Positions 47,731-57,885 are shown, numbered from the stretch's first letter. The stretch is 64,000 bases of DNA from Janthinobacterium sp. GW458P (GCF_002127585.1 NZ_NEGZ01000007.1:1-64000), one strand, 5' to 3'. Numbers and translations: made by a program. The notes: a model not told the origin generated them from the sequence alone.

Positions 47731-48783
47731 TCATGCTGCCGTGGCCATAGGTTGGATCACATCGATCAGGCCACTTTCACTGGATTCGGCGAGGCGGTAT
47801 TGTAACCGTTCGCCAAATTTCCATTGCGACTCAAAAAATTGATCGACAGCCAGCAATTGCGCTTCCGTCGACTCCAGCAAGTTCATTTGCTGGCGGAACG
47901 CCTCGCCGCCTTCCAGATCCTTGACATACCAGCCGATGTGCTTGCGCGCCGTGCGCACGCCGAGGAATTCGCCGTAAAACGCGTAATGGGCGCGCAAATG
48001 CTCGTCCATCAGGTTGCGCACTTCATCCACATAGGGCGCCGGCAACAAGGTGCCGGTACGCAAGAAATGGTCGATCTCACGGCAAATCCACGGCCGGCCC
48101 TGCGCCGCGCGGCCGATCATGACGGCATCGGCGCCCGTTTGATCGAGCACAAAGCGGGCCTTCTCCGGACTGGTAATGTCGCCATTGGCCACCACGGGGA
48201 TGCCTACCGATGCTTTCACAGCGGCAATAGTTTCATATTCGGCATCGCCCTTGTAGCCATCGGCGCGCGTGCGGCCGTGCAGGGTCAGCATCTGGATGCC
48301 GGCTTGCTCGGCGACGCGGGCGATTTTCAGGGCGTTCTTGTTTTCGCGGTTCCAGCCCGTGCGAAATTTCAGGGTGACGGGCACGTCAACGGCGTTGACG
48401 ACGGCGTGCAGGATCTTTTCGACCAGGCTTTCGTTTTGCAGCAGGGCCGATCCGCACCAGCTGTTGCACACCTTTTTGACGGGGCAGCCCATGTTGATGT
48501 CGATGATCTGCGCGCCCCGGTCCACATTGAACTTGGCGCAATCGGCCAGGTCTTGCGGATCGGCGCCGGCGATCTGCACGGCTTTCGGCTCCATTTCGCC
48601 TGCGTGGTCCGTGCGGCGCGAACTTTTTTCCGTCGCCCACAGGCGCGGATTCGACGCCGCCATCTCCGACACGGCGTAACCGGCACCGAGCTGCTTGCAC
48701 AACTGGCGGAAAGGCCGGTCCGTCACGCCCGCCATGGGAGCGACGAAAACGTTGTTGCGCAGAATGTGAGGGCCGATTTGCAC
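47731..48783 (-). CDS. dusB: tRNA-dihydrouridine synthase B
   Basis: A 350-residue FMN enzyme that reduces uridines in tRNA. Motifs are VFVAPMAGVTDRPFRQLCKQLGAG at the N-terminus, the catalytic cysteine in DINMGCPVKKVCNSWCGSALL, RTGWNRENKNA, TLHGRTRADGYKGDAEY and VVANGDITSPEKARFVLDQTGADAVMIGRAAQGRPW. Upstream gene of the dusB-fis pair. Confidence 0.96.
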   Translation of the reverse strand: MQIGPHILRNNVFVAPMAGVTDRPFRQLCKQLGAGYAVSEMAASNPRLWATEKSSRRTDHAGEMEPKAVQIAGADPQDLADCAKFNVDRGAQIIDINMGCPVKKVCNSWCGSALLQNESLVEKILHAVVNAVDVPVTLKFRTGWNRENKNALKIARVAEQAGIQMLTLHGRTRADGYKGDAEYETIAAVKASVGIPVVANGDITSPEKARFVLDQTGADAVMIGRAAQGRPWICREIDHFLRTGTLLPAPYVDEVRNLMDEHLRAHYAFYGEFLGVRTARKHIGWYVKDLEGGEAFRQQMNLLESTEAQLLAVDQFFESQWKFGERLQYRLAESSESGLIDVIQPMATAA

Positions 48784-48933
48784 TGAAGAACCTGGAATGG
48801 ACGGAGGAACCTGCTATTTTAACCGATTCCCTGCCTATTTAATAAGCACTATTTTTTTGCTTCAGTGCGCCAGAGTGGGCGCCGCGCTTGTGCAGCACAG
48901 CAAAACTGGCCGCCCGGGGAATGAAGTAAGGAC

Positions 48934-49578
48934 TTAGCCCAGTTCGTCCATCGCGGGCGCGCTCAGGTGTTCGATATTTCCCCAGTGCACTAAATGCAGC
49001 TTGCCATCCGCATACGAAAAACGGTTGACGCTGGCATTCCTGACCTGGAAGTCGCGCGGACTGTCGAGCGCCATGCCGACCGCCTCGCGGTAGGCGCACT
49101 CAAGCACGCCGCCGTGGGCCACGATGGCGATCGTCTGGCCGTCATAGCGTTCGGCCCAGCGGGCGATGGCGCCATTCGCGCGCGCATAGAACTGGCGGAA
49201 GCTCTCCGCGTCGCGCTCGCCCGACGGCATCACGGCGTCGATCTGGCGCGATTGCCATTGCGCATACTCGTGCGGATAGCGCGCGGCAATATCGGCATAC
49301 AGCAAGCCTTCGAAGGCGCCATAGCAGCGCTCGCGCAGCAGAGGGTCCGTCTGCACGGGCAGATTTTTCAATTGAGCAATGGCTTGCGCCGTCTGCTGCG
49401 CCCGTTGCAGATCGCTGGCGATGATGGCGGCCAGCGGCTCATCCGCCAGCGCCTGCCCCAGCGCGCAAGCCTGCGCCAGGCCCGCCTCGTTCAGGGCGAT
49501 GTCGATATGGCCCTGCAGGCGGCGGCCCGCATTCCAGGCCGTCTCGCCATGGCGTATCAGTAAAATCGTGGTGCTCAT
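48934..49578 (-). CDS. Histidine phosphatase family protein (phosphoglycerate mutase-like)
   Basis: A 214-residue enzyme with the catalytic LIRHGETAWNAGRRLQGHIDIALNE near residue 6 and the second histidine in IAIVAHGGVLECAYRE. YGAFEGLLYADIAARYP is the usual acid-base segment. Members act on 3-phosphoglycerate or various phosphomonoesters; specificity is not deducible. It starts 3 nt after the stop of the YbhB-like gene, so the two are cotranscribed. Confidence 0.9.
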   Translation of the reverse strand: MSTTILLIRHGETAWNAGRRLQGHIDIALNEAGLAQACALGQALADEPLAAIIASDLQRAQQTAQAIAQLKNLPVQTDPLLRERCYGAFEGLLYADIAARYPHEYAQWQSRQIDAVMPSGERDAESFRQFYARANGAIARWAERYDGQTIAIVAHGGVLECAYREAVGMALDSPRDFQVRNASVNRFSYADGKLHLVHWGNIEHLSAPAMDELG

Positions 49579-49581
49579 GCT

Positions 49582-50214
49582 TTATTTCTTCAGGGTAAGT
49601 GCCAACTCGGGGTTGAGCGAGTAGGCGACGACGAGCTGGGCTTCGTCGAGGATGTGGCCGTACATGGCGGCATGGGCTTGCTGTCCCGTAAAACGCTCAG
49701 GCAGCGTCAGGCGCGGCACGTCGAGCGCATACAGGCGGAAGATGTAGTTGTGGATGCGTTCGTCATTCCACGGCGGGCACGGGCCATCGTAGCCGTAATA
49801 GTCGCCGGCCATGGCGGCATCGCCGGCAAACCAGCCCGTGTAGTCGTTGAGGCCCTGGCGCAGCCCATTAGCTGCAGCCTTGCCGCGCGGCGTGATGCCG
49901 CTGGAAAATTCCCCGGCGGCAATGGAGCGCAGAGCGGGCGGCAAATCGAGCAAGCTCCAGTGATAAAAATCGCCGCGCGGCGCCGCCAGCGGCACGACCA
50001 GGCCTTCAACATTGACGCGGCTGGCATCCTGCGGCGCATCGGGGTCGATGCAGAACAGCACCAGCGACTCGGTGCCGTTGGGCACCTCGTCCCAGGCCAG
50101 GTGGGGATTGCGGTTGCCGGCAAGGCGCACGCGGCTGGCCGGATCGATCTCGGCAAAGGCATAGTCGGCCGGCATCAGGCCGCCGTCACGAAACGTCTCG
50201 CTCCACAATTTCAT
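49582..50214 (-). CDS. YbhB/YbcL family Raf kinase inhibitor-like protein
   Basis: A 210-residue PEBP-fold protein. Family motifs are NPHLAWDEVPNGTESLVLFCIDPDAP and YHWSLLDLPPALRSIAAGEF, then YDGPCPPWNDERIHNYIFRLYALDV. Bacterial homologues are cytoplasmic or periplasmic with unknown ligands; here no signal peptide is seen. It is longer than E. coli YbhB because of an extended N-terminus and internal segment. Upstream partner of the histidine phosphatase gene. Confidence 0.9.
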   Translation of the reverse strand: MKLWSETFRDGGLMPADYAFAEIDPASRVRLAGNRNPHLAWDEVPNGTESLVLFCIDPDAPQDASRVNVEGLVVPLAAPRGDFYHWSLLDLPPALRSIAAGEFSSGITPRGKAAANGLRQGLNDYTGWFAGDAAMAGDYYGYDGPCPPWNDERIHNYIFRLYALDVPRLTLPERFTGQQAHAAMYGHILDEAQLVVAYSLNPELALTLKK

Positions 50215-50267
50215 CTGCTGTCCCCTTGTTATTAGTTACTTGTCAGTTAGTGATGCAGCTACCGGCA

Positions 50268-50714
50268 CTATTTGGCGTTAACCTGCAGCCAGAAAGTCAC
50301 CGGCCCGTCATTCGTCAGCGACACCTGCATGTCGGCGCCGAACTGCCCCGTTTGCACGCTCGCGTGGCGGCTGCGCGCCTGCTCCACGAAATGCGTGAAC
50401 AGGCGCAAGCCGTCCTGCGGCGCGGCCGCCGGCGTGAACGACGGGCGCGTGCCGGACTTGGTATCGGCCGCCAGCGTGAACTGCGGCACCAGCAGCAAGC
50501 CGCCGGCCACGTCCGTCACGCTGCGGTTCATCTTGCCCGCCGCATCGGCAAACACGCGGTAGCCGAGCAGCTTGGTCAACAGGGCGTCCGCTTCCTTCTC
50601 CGTATCGCCGCGCTCGGCGCACACGAGCACCATCAGGCCGGCGTCGATGGCGCCGACGGTGGCGCCGCCGACGTCGACCTTGGCCTGCGTGACTCTTTGC
50701 AGCAGCGCGATCAT
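50268..50714 (-). CDS. dtd: D-aminoacyl-tRNA deacylase
   Basis: A 148-residue proofreading enzyme that removes D-amino acids from tRNA. It starts [17 protein letters not shown], has the active-site [20 protein letters not shown] and the Gly-cisPro type [10 protein letters not shown] near the C-terminus. The start codon overlaps the tyrS stop by 4 nt, which links production of the deacylase to that of tyrosyl-tRNA synthetase, a main source of D-Tyr-tRNA. Confidence 0.96.
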   Translation of the reverse strand: MIALLQRVTQAKVDVGGATVGAIDAGLMVLVCAERGDTEKEADALLTKLLGYRVFADAAGKMNRSVTDVAGGLLLVPQFTLAADTKSGTRPSFTPAAAPQDGLRLFTHFVEQARSRHASVQTGQFGADMQVSLTNDGPVTFWLQVNAK

Positions 50715-51976
50715 GCCGTCAAGGTGACGCGCGCGAAACTGCGCTTGCCAACTTGCAACACGAACTGACCGGCTTCCACTTGCAAGCCCTTGTCGCTGAT
50801 GACGGTGCCGTCAATGCGCACGCCGCCCTGGTCGATCTTGCGCATGGCTTCCGACGTGGACGGGCACAGGCCAGCCTGTTTCAGCAATTGCGGGATGCCC
50901 AGCGGCGCGCCGGCCAGGGTCACTGCCGGGATATCGTCGGGAATGCCGCCCTTCGAGCGGTTGACGAAGTCGGCCAGCGCATCTTCGGCTGCCTGCTGCG
51001 AGTGGAAGCGGGCGACGATTTCTTGCGCCAGCGCAACCTTGGCGTCGCGCGGATTGCGGCCTTCCTCGACTTCGCGCTTCAGCTGTGCCAGTTCGGCGAT
51101 CGAGCGCCACGACAGCAGCTCGTAGTAGCGCCACATCATGACGTCGGAAATGCTCATCAGCTTGGCGAACATGGTGTTGCCCGGTTCCGTGATGCCGATG
51201 TAGTTATTCTTCGACTTGGACATTTTTTCCACGCCGTCCAAACCTTCCAGCAGCGGCATGGTCAAAATACACTGCTGTTCCTGTCCGTACTGCTTTTGCA
51301 GTTCGCGGCCCACCAGCAGGTTGAACTTCTGGTCCGTGCCGCCCAGTTCCAGGTCCGATTTCAGGGCCACCGAGTCGTAGCCCTGCATCAGCGGGTACAG
51401 GAATTCGTGGACGGAAATAGGAATGCCGCCCTGGAAGCGTTTGGTGAAGTCGTCGCGCTCGATCATGCGCGCCACCGTGTAGTGGGAGGCGAGCTGGATG
51501 ATGCCGCGCGCGCCCAGCGGATCGCACCACTCGGAGTTATAGCGGATTTCAGTCTTGCTGGCGTCCAACACTAAAGATGCTTGCGCGAAATACGTCATCG
51601 CGTTAATCTCGATCTGTTCCTTCGTCAGCGGCGGACGCGTGACATTACGGCCCGAAGGGTCGCCGATCATGGAAGTGAAGTCGCCGATCAGGAAAATGAC
51701 TTGATGGCCGAGGTTTTGCAGCTGGCGCATCTTGTTCAGTACCACGGTATGACCCAGATGCAAGTCTGGTGCAGTCGGGTCCAGGCCCAGTTTGATGCGC
51801 AGCGGAACGCCCGTCTTCTCGGAGCGGGCTAATTTTTGCGCAAATTCGCTTTCGATCAAGAGTTCGTCGACGCCACGCTTGGTAATCGCGAGGGCTTCTT
51901 GTACTCTGTCCGACAGCACAAGCGCGGTCTGAGCGGCGTTAGCCTTTGTAGGCGATGCGGTGGTGTTGATTTCCAT
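50711..51976 (-). CDS. tyrS: Tyrosyl-tRNA synthetase
   Basis: A 421-residue class I synthetase. The HIGH-type motif is HLGHT in [17 protein letters not shown] (near residue 76), the KMSKS motif is in [13 protein letters not shown] (near 233), and the C-terminus (about 350-420) is an S4 RNA-binding domain ([25 protein letters not shown]). The frame from 51976 gives an N-terminal extension of about 25 residues before the conserved core; a later start is possible. Overlaps dtd. Confidence 0.96.
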   Translation of the reverse strand: MEINTTASPTKANAAQTALVLSDRVQEALAITKRGVDELLIESEFAQKLARSEKTGVPLRIKLGLDPTAPDLHLGHTVVLNKMRQLQNLGHQVIFLIGDFTSMIGDPSGRNVTRPPLTKEQIEINAMTYFAQASLVLDASKTEIRYNSEWCDPLGARGIIQLASHYTVARMIERDDFTKRFQGGIPISVHEFLYPLMQGYDSVALKSDLELGGTDQKFNLLVGRELQKQYGQEQQCILTMPLLEGLDGVEKMSKSKNNYIGITEPGNTMFAKLMSISDVMMWRYYELLSWRSIAELAQLKREVEEGRNPRDAKVALAQEIVARFHSQQAAEDALADFVNRSKGGIPDDIPAVTLAGAPLGIPQLLKQAGLCPSTSEAMRKIDQGGVRIDGTVISDKGLQVEAGQFVLQVGKRSFARVTLTA

Positions 51977-52024
51977 AAAATTTGACTATAAATCTCAAAA
52001 TGGTGGTAGGTTTGCGGAGTTTGC

Positions 52025-52030
52025 TATAAT
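52025..52030 (+). promoter_or_regulatory. -10 box for the M23 peptidase gene
   Basis: Perfect TATAAT on the plus strand in the divergent region between tyrS and the M23 peptidase gene, about 100 nt before the start codon. The -35 element is not clear. Confidence 0.5.
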
Positions 52031-52130
52031 GCTCGATCCCATCAATCTTGCCGTATGAAAACGAACCAAAATAACAATAACAAAGAGCACTAGTTCAGGT
52101 CACGTTCAAGGGCAAATTTTAACTGATTGC

Positions 52131-53498
52131 ATGAACCCTATACATAAAATCACAGGCTCGCGCTTGTACACACAGCTGACGACGACACGCAAGGCACGCA
52201 TTATCGGCGCGTCCGCAGTGCTGCTCGCCGTGGCCGCGTTCGGCGCGGTCGCTGTGTCGCCCATGGCGCCCGACGCATCGGACTTGCCGGTCACGTCCAT
52301 CGCCCAGAACCTGGAAATGCCGGATATCACCTCGCAAATTTCCGCGATGGAACAGGTAGACCAGAATTTCACCCACGAAGAAAAAGTCCGCGCCGGCGAT
52401 ACCCTCGCCACCCTGCTGACCCGTCTTGGCGTGGATGATGCGGCGGCCGTCAATTTCATCAAGACCGACAAGATTGCGCGCGGCGTGATGTTGCTCAAAT
52501 CGGGCAAGCGCGTGCAAGCGCAAACGTCCGAAACTGGCGAACTCAACTGGATGCGCGCCACCCTCGTCGACAGCAACGACAAGTCGGTCAAGAACATCCT
52601 GATCACCCGCAAGGGCGACAAGTTCGTGGCCACGGAAGTGGCAGCCCAGCTGGAACGCCGCGTTGAAATGCACGCGCGCAAGATTACTTCCACCCTGTTC
52701 GCCGCCACCGACTCCAGCCTGGACGGCACCCGCCTGCCAGACTCGATTTCCGCGCAAATCGTGGAAATGTTCTCCACCAATATCGACTTCCGCTCCGACC
52801 TGAAACGTGGCGACTCGTTTAATGTTGTCTATGAAACATTCTGGCAAGATGGCGAATTCGTCCGAGCGGGCCGCATCCTGGCCGGTGAATTCACCAACCG
52901 CGGCACGACTTACCAGTCCGTTTGGTTCGAAGACCCAGCCAGCAAGCAAGGCGGCGGTTACTACAGTTTCGACGGCAAGTCCCTCAAAAAAGCCTTCCTG
53001 AAATCCCCCCTCGAATTCTCCCGCATCTCGTCCGGCTTCTCCATGCGCGTGCACCCGATTTCCGGCAACTGGAAAGCACACAAAGGCATCGATTTCGCTG
53101 CAGCAACTGGCACGCCTATCCGCGCTTCCGGCGACGGCGTGGTCGATTCCGTCGGCAGCCAGAACGGCTACGGTAATGTTGTTGTGCTGAAACACTGGGC
53201 CAACTACACCACCGCCTATGCCCACATGAGCCGCTTCGCTTCGGGCCTGAAAAAAGGCCAGAAAGTGAGCCAGGGCGATGTGATCGGCTATGTCGGCACG
53301 ACGGGCTGGTCCACGGGCGCCCATTTGCACTATGAATTCCGCGTCGGCGGCGTGGCACAAGACCCAAGCAAGCTGAACGTACAAGCCCAGGCGCCGCTGA
53401 CGGCCGCCGAGCTGAGCCGCTTCCGCATGGTGTCGGCTGACATGATGCACCGCTTCACCCTGCTGCGTCCGAACGACACGGCACTGGCGTCGCGCTAA
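52131..53498 (+). CDS. M23 family zinc metallopeptidase (MepM-like murein endopeptidase)
   Basis: A 455-residue envelope protein. An N-terminal hydrophobic anchor (about residues 24-44, IIGASAVLLAVAAFGAVAVSP) is followed by a LysM/OapA-like segment (HEEKVRAGDTLATLLTRLGV). The C-terminal peptidase domain (about 310-410) has the zinc ligands in HKGIDFAAATGTPI and the active histidine pair in GAHLHYEFRV. It probably cuts peptide crosslinks in peptidoglycan during growth. It precedes anmK, which recycles cell-wall sugar, so the pair fits cell-wall turnover; a terminator separates them. Confidence 0.93.
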   Translation: MNPIHKITGSRLYTQLTTTRKARIIGASAVLLAVAAFGAVAVSPMAPDASDLPVTSIAQNLEMPDITSQISAMEQVDQNFTHEEKVRAGDTLATLLTRLGVDDAAAVNFIKTDKIARGVMLLKSGKRVQAQTSETGELNWMRATLVDSNDKSVKNILITRKGDKFVATEVAAQLERRVEMHARKITSTLFAATDSSLDGTRLPDSISAQIVEMFSTNIDFRSDLKRGDSFNVVYETFWQDGEFVRAGRILAGEFTNRGTTYQSVWFEDPASKQGGGYYSFDGKSLKKAFLKSPLEFSRISSGFSMRVHPISGNWKAHKGIDFAAATGTPIRASGDGVVDSVGSQNGYGNVVVLKHWANYTTAYAHMSRFASGLKKGQKVSQGDVIGYVGTTGWSTGAHLHYEFRVGGVAQDPSKLNVQAQAPLTAAELSRFRMVSADMMHRFTLLRPNDTALASR

Positions 53499-53522
53499 GC
53501 AATACTGCCTTCGGGCAACATA

Positions 53523-53562
53523 CAAAGGCACCGCCCATGCATTGGCCGGTGCCTTTGTTTTT
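53523..53562 (+). terminator. Terminator after the M23 peptidase gene
   Basis: Stem CAAAGGCACCG / CGGTGCCTTTG with a 13-nt loop, followed by a run of six T. Located 24 nt past the stop codon. Confidence 0.88.
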
Positions 53563-53628
53563 TCCCGCGTGCGTACGGCGCAAATGCGGCACAATGCCAT
53601 CCATCACTGACGCATTCAAGGAACACCC

Positions 53629-54723
53629 ATGCTTTATATCGGTCTGATGTCCGGCACCAGCCTGGACGGCGTTGACGGCGCGCTGGTCGACTTTGCCGAC
53701 GATGGCGGCGTACGCAGCCTGGGCGACGCCTATATTGCCTTTCCCGCCAGCCTGCGCGCCGACCTGATGGCGCTGCAAAGTGCTGGCCAGAATGAAATCG
53801 AACGCGAGGCGCTGGCGGCCAATGCGCTGGTGCGCCATTATGCCGACTGCGTCGCCACGCTGTTGCGCGACGCGGGCATCGGCCCGGACGCCATCGCCGC
53901 CATCGGCGCGCATGGCCAGACCATCCGCCACCGCCCCGAACTGGGTTTTACGCGCCAGCTGAACAACCCGGCCCTGCTGGCCGAACTGGCGGACATCGAC
54001 GTCATCGCCGACTTGCGCAGCCGCGACGTGGCGGCCGGCGGCCAGGGCGCGCCGCTGGTGCCCGCTTTTCATCAAGCCATCTTCAACGAGCCCGGCCATA
54101 CGCGCGTGGTGGCCAATATCGGCGGCATCAGCAATATCAGCGTGCTGCACGGGGACGGCAGCGTAACGGGCTACGACACGGGCCCCGGCAATGCCCTGAT
54201 GGACGGCTGGACCCTGCTGCACCAGGGCCAGCCCTACGACGCCGACGGCGCCTGGGCCGCCACGGGCAAAGTCTTGCCTGCCCTGCTGGCGGATTTGCTC
54301 AATGACCCGTACTTTGACTTGCCGGCGCCGAAAAGCACGGGCCGCGACCTGTTTCACGCCGACTGGCTGCAAGGCAAGCTGGCCAATTATCCGGCCGCCC
54401 TGCCCGCCGACGTGCAGGCAACCTTGACGCAATTGACGGCCGCCAGCCTGGCGCAGGCCATCGCGCGCGACGGGGCGCAGGCGGAAAACGTGTATGTGTG
54501 CGGCGGCGGCGCGCAGAACGCCACGCTGATGGCGGCGCTGGCGCGCAAATTGCCGGGCATGGCCGTGGCATCGACGGCAGCGCTGGGCGTGGCGCCCAGC
54601 CAGGTCGAGGCGCTGGCGTTTGCCTGGCTGGCCTGGCGTTTTACACAGCGCAAGCCGGGCAATTTGCCGGCCGTGACGGGTGCGCAGGGCTTACGGGTAC
54701 TGGGCGCGCTGTATCCACGTTGA
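53629..54723 (+). CDS. anmK: Anhydro-N-acetylmuramic acid kinase
   Basis: A 364-residue sugar kinase that converts recycled 1,6-anhydro-MurNAc to MurNAc 6-phosphate. Signature motifs are [17 protein letters not shown] at the N-terminus, [13 protein letters not shown] near residue 100, [13 protein letters not shown] and [10 protein letters not shown], and [14 protein letters not shown] near residue 290. Length is normal. Single gene ending in a hairpin. Confidence 0.96.
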   Translation: MLYIGLMSGTSLDGVDGALVDFADDGGVRSLGDAYIAFPASLRADLMALQSAGQNEIEREALAANALVRHYADCVATLLRDAGIGPDAIAAIGAHGQTIRHRPELGFTRQLNNPALLAELADIDVIADLRSRDVAAGGQGAPLVPAFHQAIFNEPGHTRVVANIGGISNISVLHGDGSVTGYDTGPGNALMDGWTLLHQGQPYDADGAWAATGKVLPALLADLLNDPYFDLPAPKSTGRDLFHADWLQGKLANYPAALPADVQATLTQLTAASLAQAIARDGAQAENVYVCGGGAQNATLMAALARKLPGMAVASTAALGVAPSQVEALAFAWLAWRFTQRKPGNLPAVTGAQGLRVLGALYPR

Positions 54724-54748
54724 TATGAAACAATTGCTCCAGAAACAC

Positions 54749-54775
54749 AAATAGCGGATCGATGATCCGCTATTG
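54749..54775 (+). terminator. Hairpin terminator after anmK
   Basis: Inverted repeat CAAATAGCGGATC / GATCCGCTATTG with a 3-nt loop, 25 nt past the anmK stop. The T-run after it is weak (TTGTTATG), so efficiency is uncertain. Confidence 0.65.
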
Positions 54776-54802
54776 TTATGCTGCGCGTGGAAACCGGCGC
54801 GC

Positions 54803-54893
54803 GTGAAAAACGTTCAGGGCAAGGCGCATTGCCGAAGACAGTACGAATAGTACGGTAAGGCAATGCAACGCCGCCATGGACGTTTTCTCAGGT
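54803..54893. repeat. Second-type intergenic hairpin repeat, copy D
   Basis: Ends TGAAAAACGT (from 54804) and ACGTTTTCTCA (to 54890) are imperfect inverted copies. The centre has the imperfect palindrome CAGTACGAATAGTACGG (from 54840), flanked by AAGGCGCA on the left and GCAACGCCGCC on the right. The plan resembles copies A-C (GCGCA, central hairpin, GCA-CGC-GGCC), but sequence identity is low. It lies in the convergent gap between anmK and erpA. Confidence 0.55.
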
Positions 54894-54901
54894 GTGCCAG
54901 C

Positions 54902-55264
54902 TTAGACGGAGAACGACGAACCGCAACCGCAGGTAGACGTAGCCGTTGGGTTTTTAATCACGAACTGCGCGCCTTCCAGGTCATCCTTGTAGTCGATTTC
55001 CGCGCCGACCAGGTACTGGTAGCTCATGGAATCGATCAACAGCTGGACGCCGTTCTTGACCATGGTGGTGTCATCTTCGTTGACGATTTCGTCGAAGGTG
55101 AAGCCGTACTGGAAGCCGGAACAGCCGCCGCCCTGCACGAACACGCGCAATTTCAGGTCGGGATTGCCTTCTTCCTCGATCAGCTGCGCGACTTTTTCGG
55201 CGGCGCTATCGGTAAAGATGATAGGCGAAGGGATCACATCTTGCATTTCAGCGACTGCATTCAT
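54902..55264 (-). CDS. erpA: A-type iron-sulfur cluster insertion protein
   Basis: A 120-residue carrier that delivers iron-sulfur clusters to apo-enzymes. The three cluster-binding cysteines are in [14 protein letters not shown] (near residue 48) and [10 protein letters not shown] at the C-terminus. The ATG at 55264 is preceded by GAGGAG 7 nt upstream and was chosen over an ATG 21 nt earlier. ErpA-type proteins serve enzymes of isoprenoid synthesis, which links it to the MEP pathway genes. Confidence 0.95.
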   Translation of the reverse strand: MNAVAEMQDVIPSPIIFTDSAAEKVAQLIEEEGNPDLKLRVFVQGGGCSGFQYGFTFDEIVNEDDTTMVKNGVQLLIDSMSYQYLVGAEIDYKDDLEGAQFVIKNPTATSTCGCGSSFSV

Positions 55265-55358
55265 TTCAGACTCCTCAGAAAACATAGCCTCATTATAGAC
55301 TGTTGGCACAACTCGCGCTGCGGCGGCCGCAGAGGCGGCTGGCCGGTGTTGTTCCTGC

Positions 55359-55748
55359 TCACATTTCCGACACGGCCAGGTGCAGCACGGGGTCGGCGCT
55401 GTCGTGGCGACTGAGCTTGCCTTGCACCAATGCGCCGCTGTGCATTTCCAGCACTTTGTAATACACCTCTCCCACAATGCGGGCTTTGGGCTGGATTTCA
55501 AGCATTTCGGACACGTACACGGGGCCGTTGATCTCGCCGCTGACGACCAGGCTCGAGCAGCGCACCTCGCCGTCGATGCGGCCCGCCTCGCCCAGCACCA
55601 CATACGTGGGCTCGCCCGGCTCGCCCGTGACGTTGCCGCGCACATGGCCGTCGATGCGCAGGCCGCCGCAAAACAGCAAATCGCCCTCGATCCGCGTCGA
55701 GGCGCCGATCAGGGTGTCGATGGGGTTTTTCGCGTTGCGCTCGAACAT
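55359..55748 (-). CDS. Bactofilin family cytoskeletal protein
   Basis: A 129-residue protein with the bactofilin beta-helix core: [30 protein letters not shown], then [42 protein letters not shown]. Bactofilins polymerise without nucleotide and help organise cell-wall or envelope machinery. The start at 55748 ([11 protein letters not shown]) has AGGA at 8 nt; an ATG 9 nt upstream has poor spacing. Situated between argC and erpA, a usual position in betaproteobacteria. Confidence 0.92.
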   Translation of the reverse strand: MFERNAKNPIDTLIGASTRIEGDLLFCGGLRIDGHVRGNVTGEPGEPTYVVLGEAGRIDGEVRCSSLVVSGEINGPVYVSEMLEIQPKARIVGEVYYKVLEMHSGALVQGKLSRHDSADPVLHLAVSEM

Positions 55749-55838
55749 GAACGTCATCCTGTTGGTGTACGTGGCAGTCCAATCTATCACAGGTCCGGCA
55801 AAAAGGCGCCGGACCTGCGCAAGCACGGCTGCCTATTT

Positions 55839-56876
55839 TTATGGCAGCAAGGCGATGTGTTGCAAACCGGCAGTTTCTTTCAAGCCAAACATCAAGTTCA
55901 TGCATTGCACGGCCTGGCCCGAAGCGCCCTTGACCAGGTTGTCCTGCACCACCAGCACGATGACGGTATTGCCGCCTTCGGGACGGTGCAAGGCCAGGCG
56001 CAGCATGTTCGAGCCGCGCGTGGAGCGGGTTTCCGGGTGCGAGCCGAACGGCATCACGTCGACGAAAGGCTCGTCCTTGTATTGCTCTTCAAACAATGCC
56101 TGCAATTCTTCATTGCTGACATCCTTGTTCAGCTGCGCGTACAGGGTCGAATGCATGCCGCGGATCATCGGCACCAGGTGCGGCGTAAAGGTCAGCGCCA
56201 CTTTTTCTTCGGTGAAACGCTGCAGTTGCGCCGTCGTTTCCGGCAGGTGGCGGTGGCCGGCCACGCCATAGGCCTTGAAGCTGTCGCTGCTTTCCGAGAA
56301 CAGGATGCCGATTTCCGCCTTGCGGCCGGCGCCGGACACGCCCGACTTGCAGTCGGCGATCAGGCCGCCCGCGTTGACGAGCCCCGCCTTGAGCAGCGGA
56401 TAAAAACCCAGCTGCATGGTGGTCGGGTAGCAGCCGGGGTTGGCGATCAGGCTGGCCTTTTTAATATCTTCACGGTTCAGTTCCGGCAAGCCGTACACGG
56501 CTTGGGCTATCAGCTCGGGGGCCGTGTGGGGAATCTTGTACCATTGCTCGAACTTGGCCTGGTCTTTCAGGCGGAAGTCGGCGGCCAGGTCGATGACTTT
56601 CACGCCGGCGGCCAGCAGGGCTGGTGCTTGCGCCATCGCAACACCGTGTGGCGTGGCAAAGAAGACCACGTCGCACTGTTCCAGATTCGCCTTGTCCGGC
56701 GAGGAAAACGCCAGTTTCACGTGGCCACGCAGGGAAGGATACATGTCAGCAACGGGCAAGCCATCTTCCTTGCGCGACGTAATCGCCGTCAACTCGACAT
56801 CTGGATGGGTTGCCAGCAAGCGCAGCAATTCCACGCCCGTGTATCCAGTGCCGCCGACGATGCCAACTTTGATCAT
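55839..56876 (-). CDS. argC: N-acetyl-gamma-glutamyl-phosphate reductase
   Basis: A 345-residue NADPH enzyme for the third step of arginine synthesis. The Rossmann motif is [21 protein letters not shown] at the N-terminus; the catalytic cysteine is in [15 protein letters not shown] (near residue 148); ATPHGVAM and [10 protein letters not shown] are conserved. The long upstream frame is not homologous, so the ATG at 56876 was chosen. It follows rpsI, from which it is separated by a terminator. Confidence 0.96.
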   Translation of the reverse strand: MIKVGIVGGTGYTGVELLRLLATHPDVELTAITSRKEDGLPVADMYPSLRGHVKLAFSSPDKANLEQCDVVFFATPHGVAMAQAPALLAAGVKVIDLAADFRLKDQAKFEQWYKIPHTAPELIAQAVYGLPELNREDIKKASLIANPGCYPTTMQLGFYPLLKAGLVNAGGLIADCKSGVSGAGRKAEIGILFSESSDSFKAYGVAGHRHLPETTAQLQRFTEEKVALTFTPHLVPMIRGMHSTLYAQLNKDVSNEELQALFEEQYKDEPFVDVMPFGSHPETRSTRGSNMLRLALHRPEGGNTVIVLVVQDNLVKGASGQAVQCMNLMFGLKETAGLQHIALLP

Positions 56877-56985
56877 TTTCTTTCCTTGTGTGTAGGGTAC
56901 AGATGCAATATGGGGAAGTACGCAGGCTGCCCCGCAGGGGCAATGCGCGTATTTTACAGCGCAACGCCGAGTCACGCTGAAATGC

Positions 56986-57020
56986 AAAAAAGCCGCGGAA
57001 CCGAAGTCCAGCGGCTTTTC
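56986..57020 (-). terminator. Terminator after rpsI
   Basis: Stem AGCCGC (56991-56996) / GCGGCT (57011-57016); on the minus strand it is followed by a run of T. It lies about 35 nt past the rpsI stop and separates it from argC. Confidence 0.8.
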
Positions 57021-57054
57021 GACCAGCGCCCCGAAAGGCGCTGTAGCGTAGAAA

Positions 57055-57447
57055 TTAACGCTTCGAGAATTGCTTTGCGCGACGTGCTTTGCGCAGACCA
57101 ACTTTTTTACGCTCGACTTCACGTGCATCGCGGGTCACGAAGCCGGCTTTCGCCAGTTCCGGTTTCAGCGCTGCATCGTAGTCGATCAGAGCGCGGGTGA
57201 TGCCGTGACGAACTGCACCAGCCTGGCCCGACTCACCGCCGCCATGGACGTTGACTTTGATGTCGAAACGCTCGACATTGCCGGTCAGTTCCAGAGGTTG
57301 ACGGATGACCATCAGACCCGTTTCGCGCGAAAAGTATTCGTTTGCTGGTTTGCCGTTAACAACGATCAAGCCTGTGCCAACTTTGATAAAAACCCGAGCC
57401 ACTGCACTTTTGCGACGGCCGGTTCCATAATTGTAATTACCGATCAT
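57055..57447 (-). CDS. rpsI: 30S ribosomal protein S9
   Basis: A 130-residue ribosomal protein: [17 protein letters not shown] at the start, [19 protein letters not shown] in the middle and the conserved basic tail [17 protein letters not shown], whose last arginine contacts the tRNA anticodon loop. It follows rplM by 9 nt in the usual rplM-rpsI operon. Confidence 0.98.
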   Translation of the reverse strand: MIGNYNYGTGRRKSAVARVFIKVGTGLIVVNGKPANEYFSRETGLMVIRQPLELTGNVERFDIKVNVHGGGESGQAGAVRHGITRALIDYDAALKPELAKAGFVTRDAREVERKKVGLRKARRAKQFSKR

Positions 57448-57456
57448 GTCAGTTCC

Positions 57457-57885
57457 TTAGAGAACAAGTGCTTTAGGTTGCTGAGCAGCGTGCGGATGGG
57501 AACCTTCCGCGTACACTTTCAGCTTCTTGATCATTGCGTAGCCGAGTGGGCCTTTAGGCAGCATGCCCTTGACCGCTTTCTCAAGCGCGCGACCTGGAAA
57601 ACGCTGTTGCATTTTCTGGAAGTTGGTTTCGTAGATGCCGCCTGGATAGCCAGAGTGACGGTAGTAAATTTTCTCAGTAGCTTTGGTACCGGTCACACGC
57701 AGTTTGCCTGCGTTGATGACGACGATGAAGTCGCCGGTATCGACGTGAGGAGTAAATTCTGGTTTGTGTTTGCCGCGCAGTCGGAGTGCCACTTCGCTGG
57801 CAACACGTCCGAGGACTTTGTCCGTCGCGTCAACCACGAACCAATCGCGCTGGACTTCATGTCCTTTAGCGGAAAATGTTTTCAT
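57457..57885 (-). CDS. rplM: 50S ribosomal protein L13
   Basis: A 142-residue ribosomal protein starting [20 protein letters not shown], with [25 protein letters not shown] and GYPGGIYE in the core. First gene of rplM-rpsI. A strong promoter lies upstream and leaves a leader of about 95 nt, which could carry the autoregulatory site that L13 uses in E. coli. Confidence 0.98.
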   Translation of the reverse strand: MKTFSAKGHEVQRDWFVVDATDKVLGRVASEVALRLRGKHKPEFTPHVDTGDFIVVINAGKLRVTGTKATEKIYYRHSGYPGGIYETNFQKMQQRFPGRALEKAVKGMLPKGPLGYAMIKKLKVYAEGSHPHAAQQPKALVL

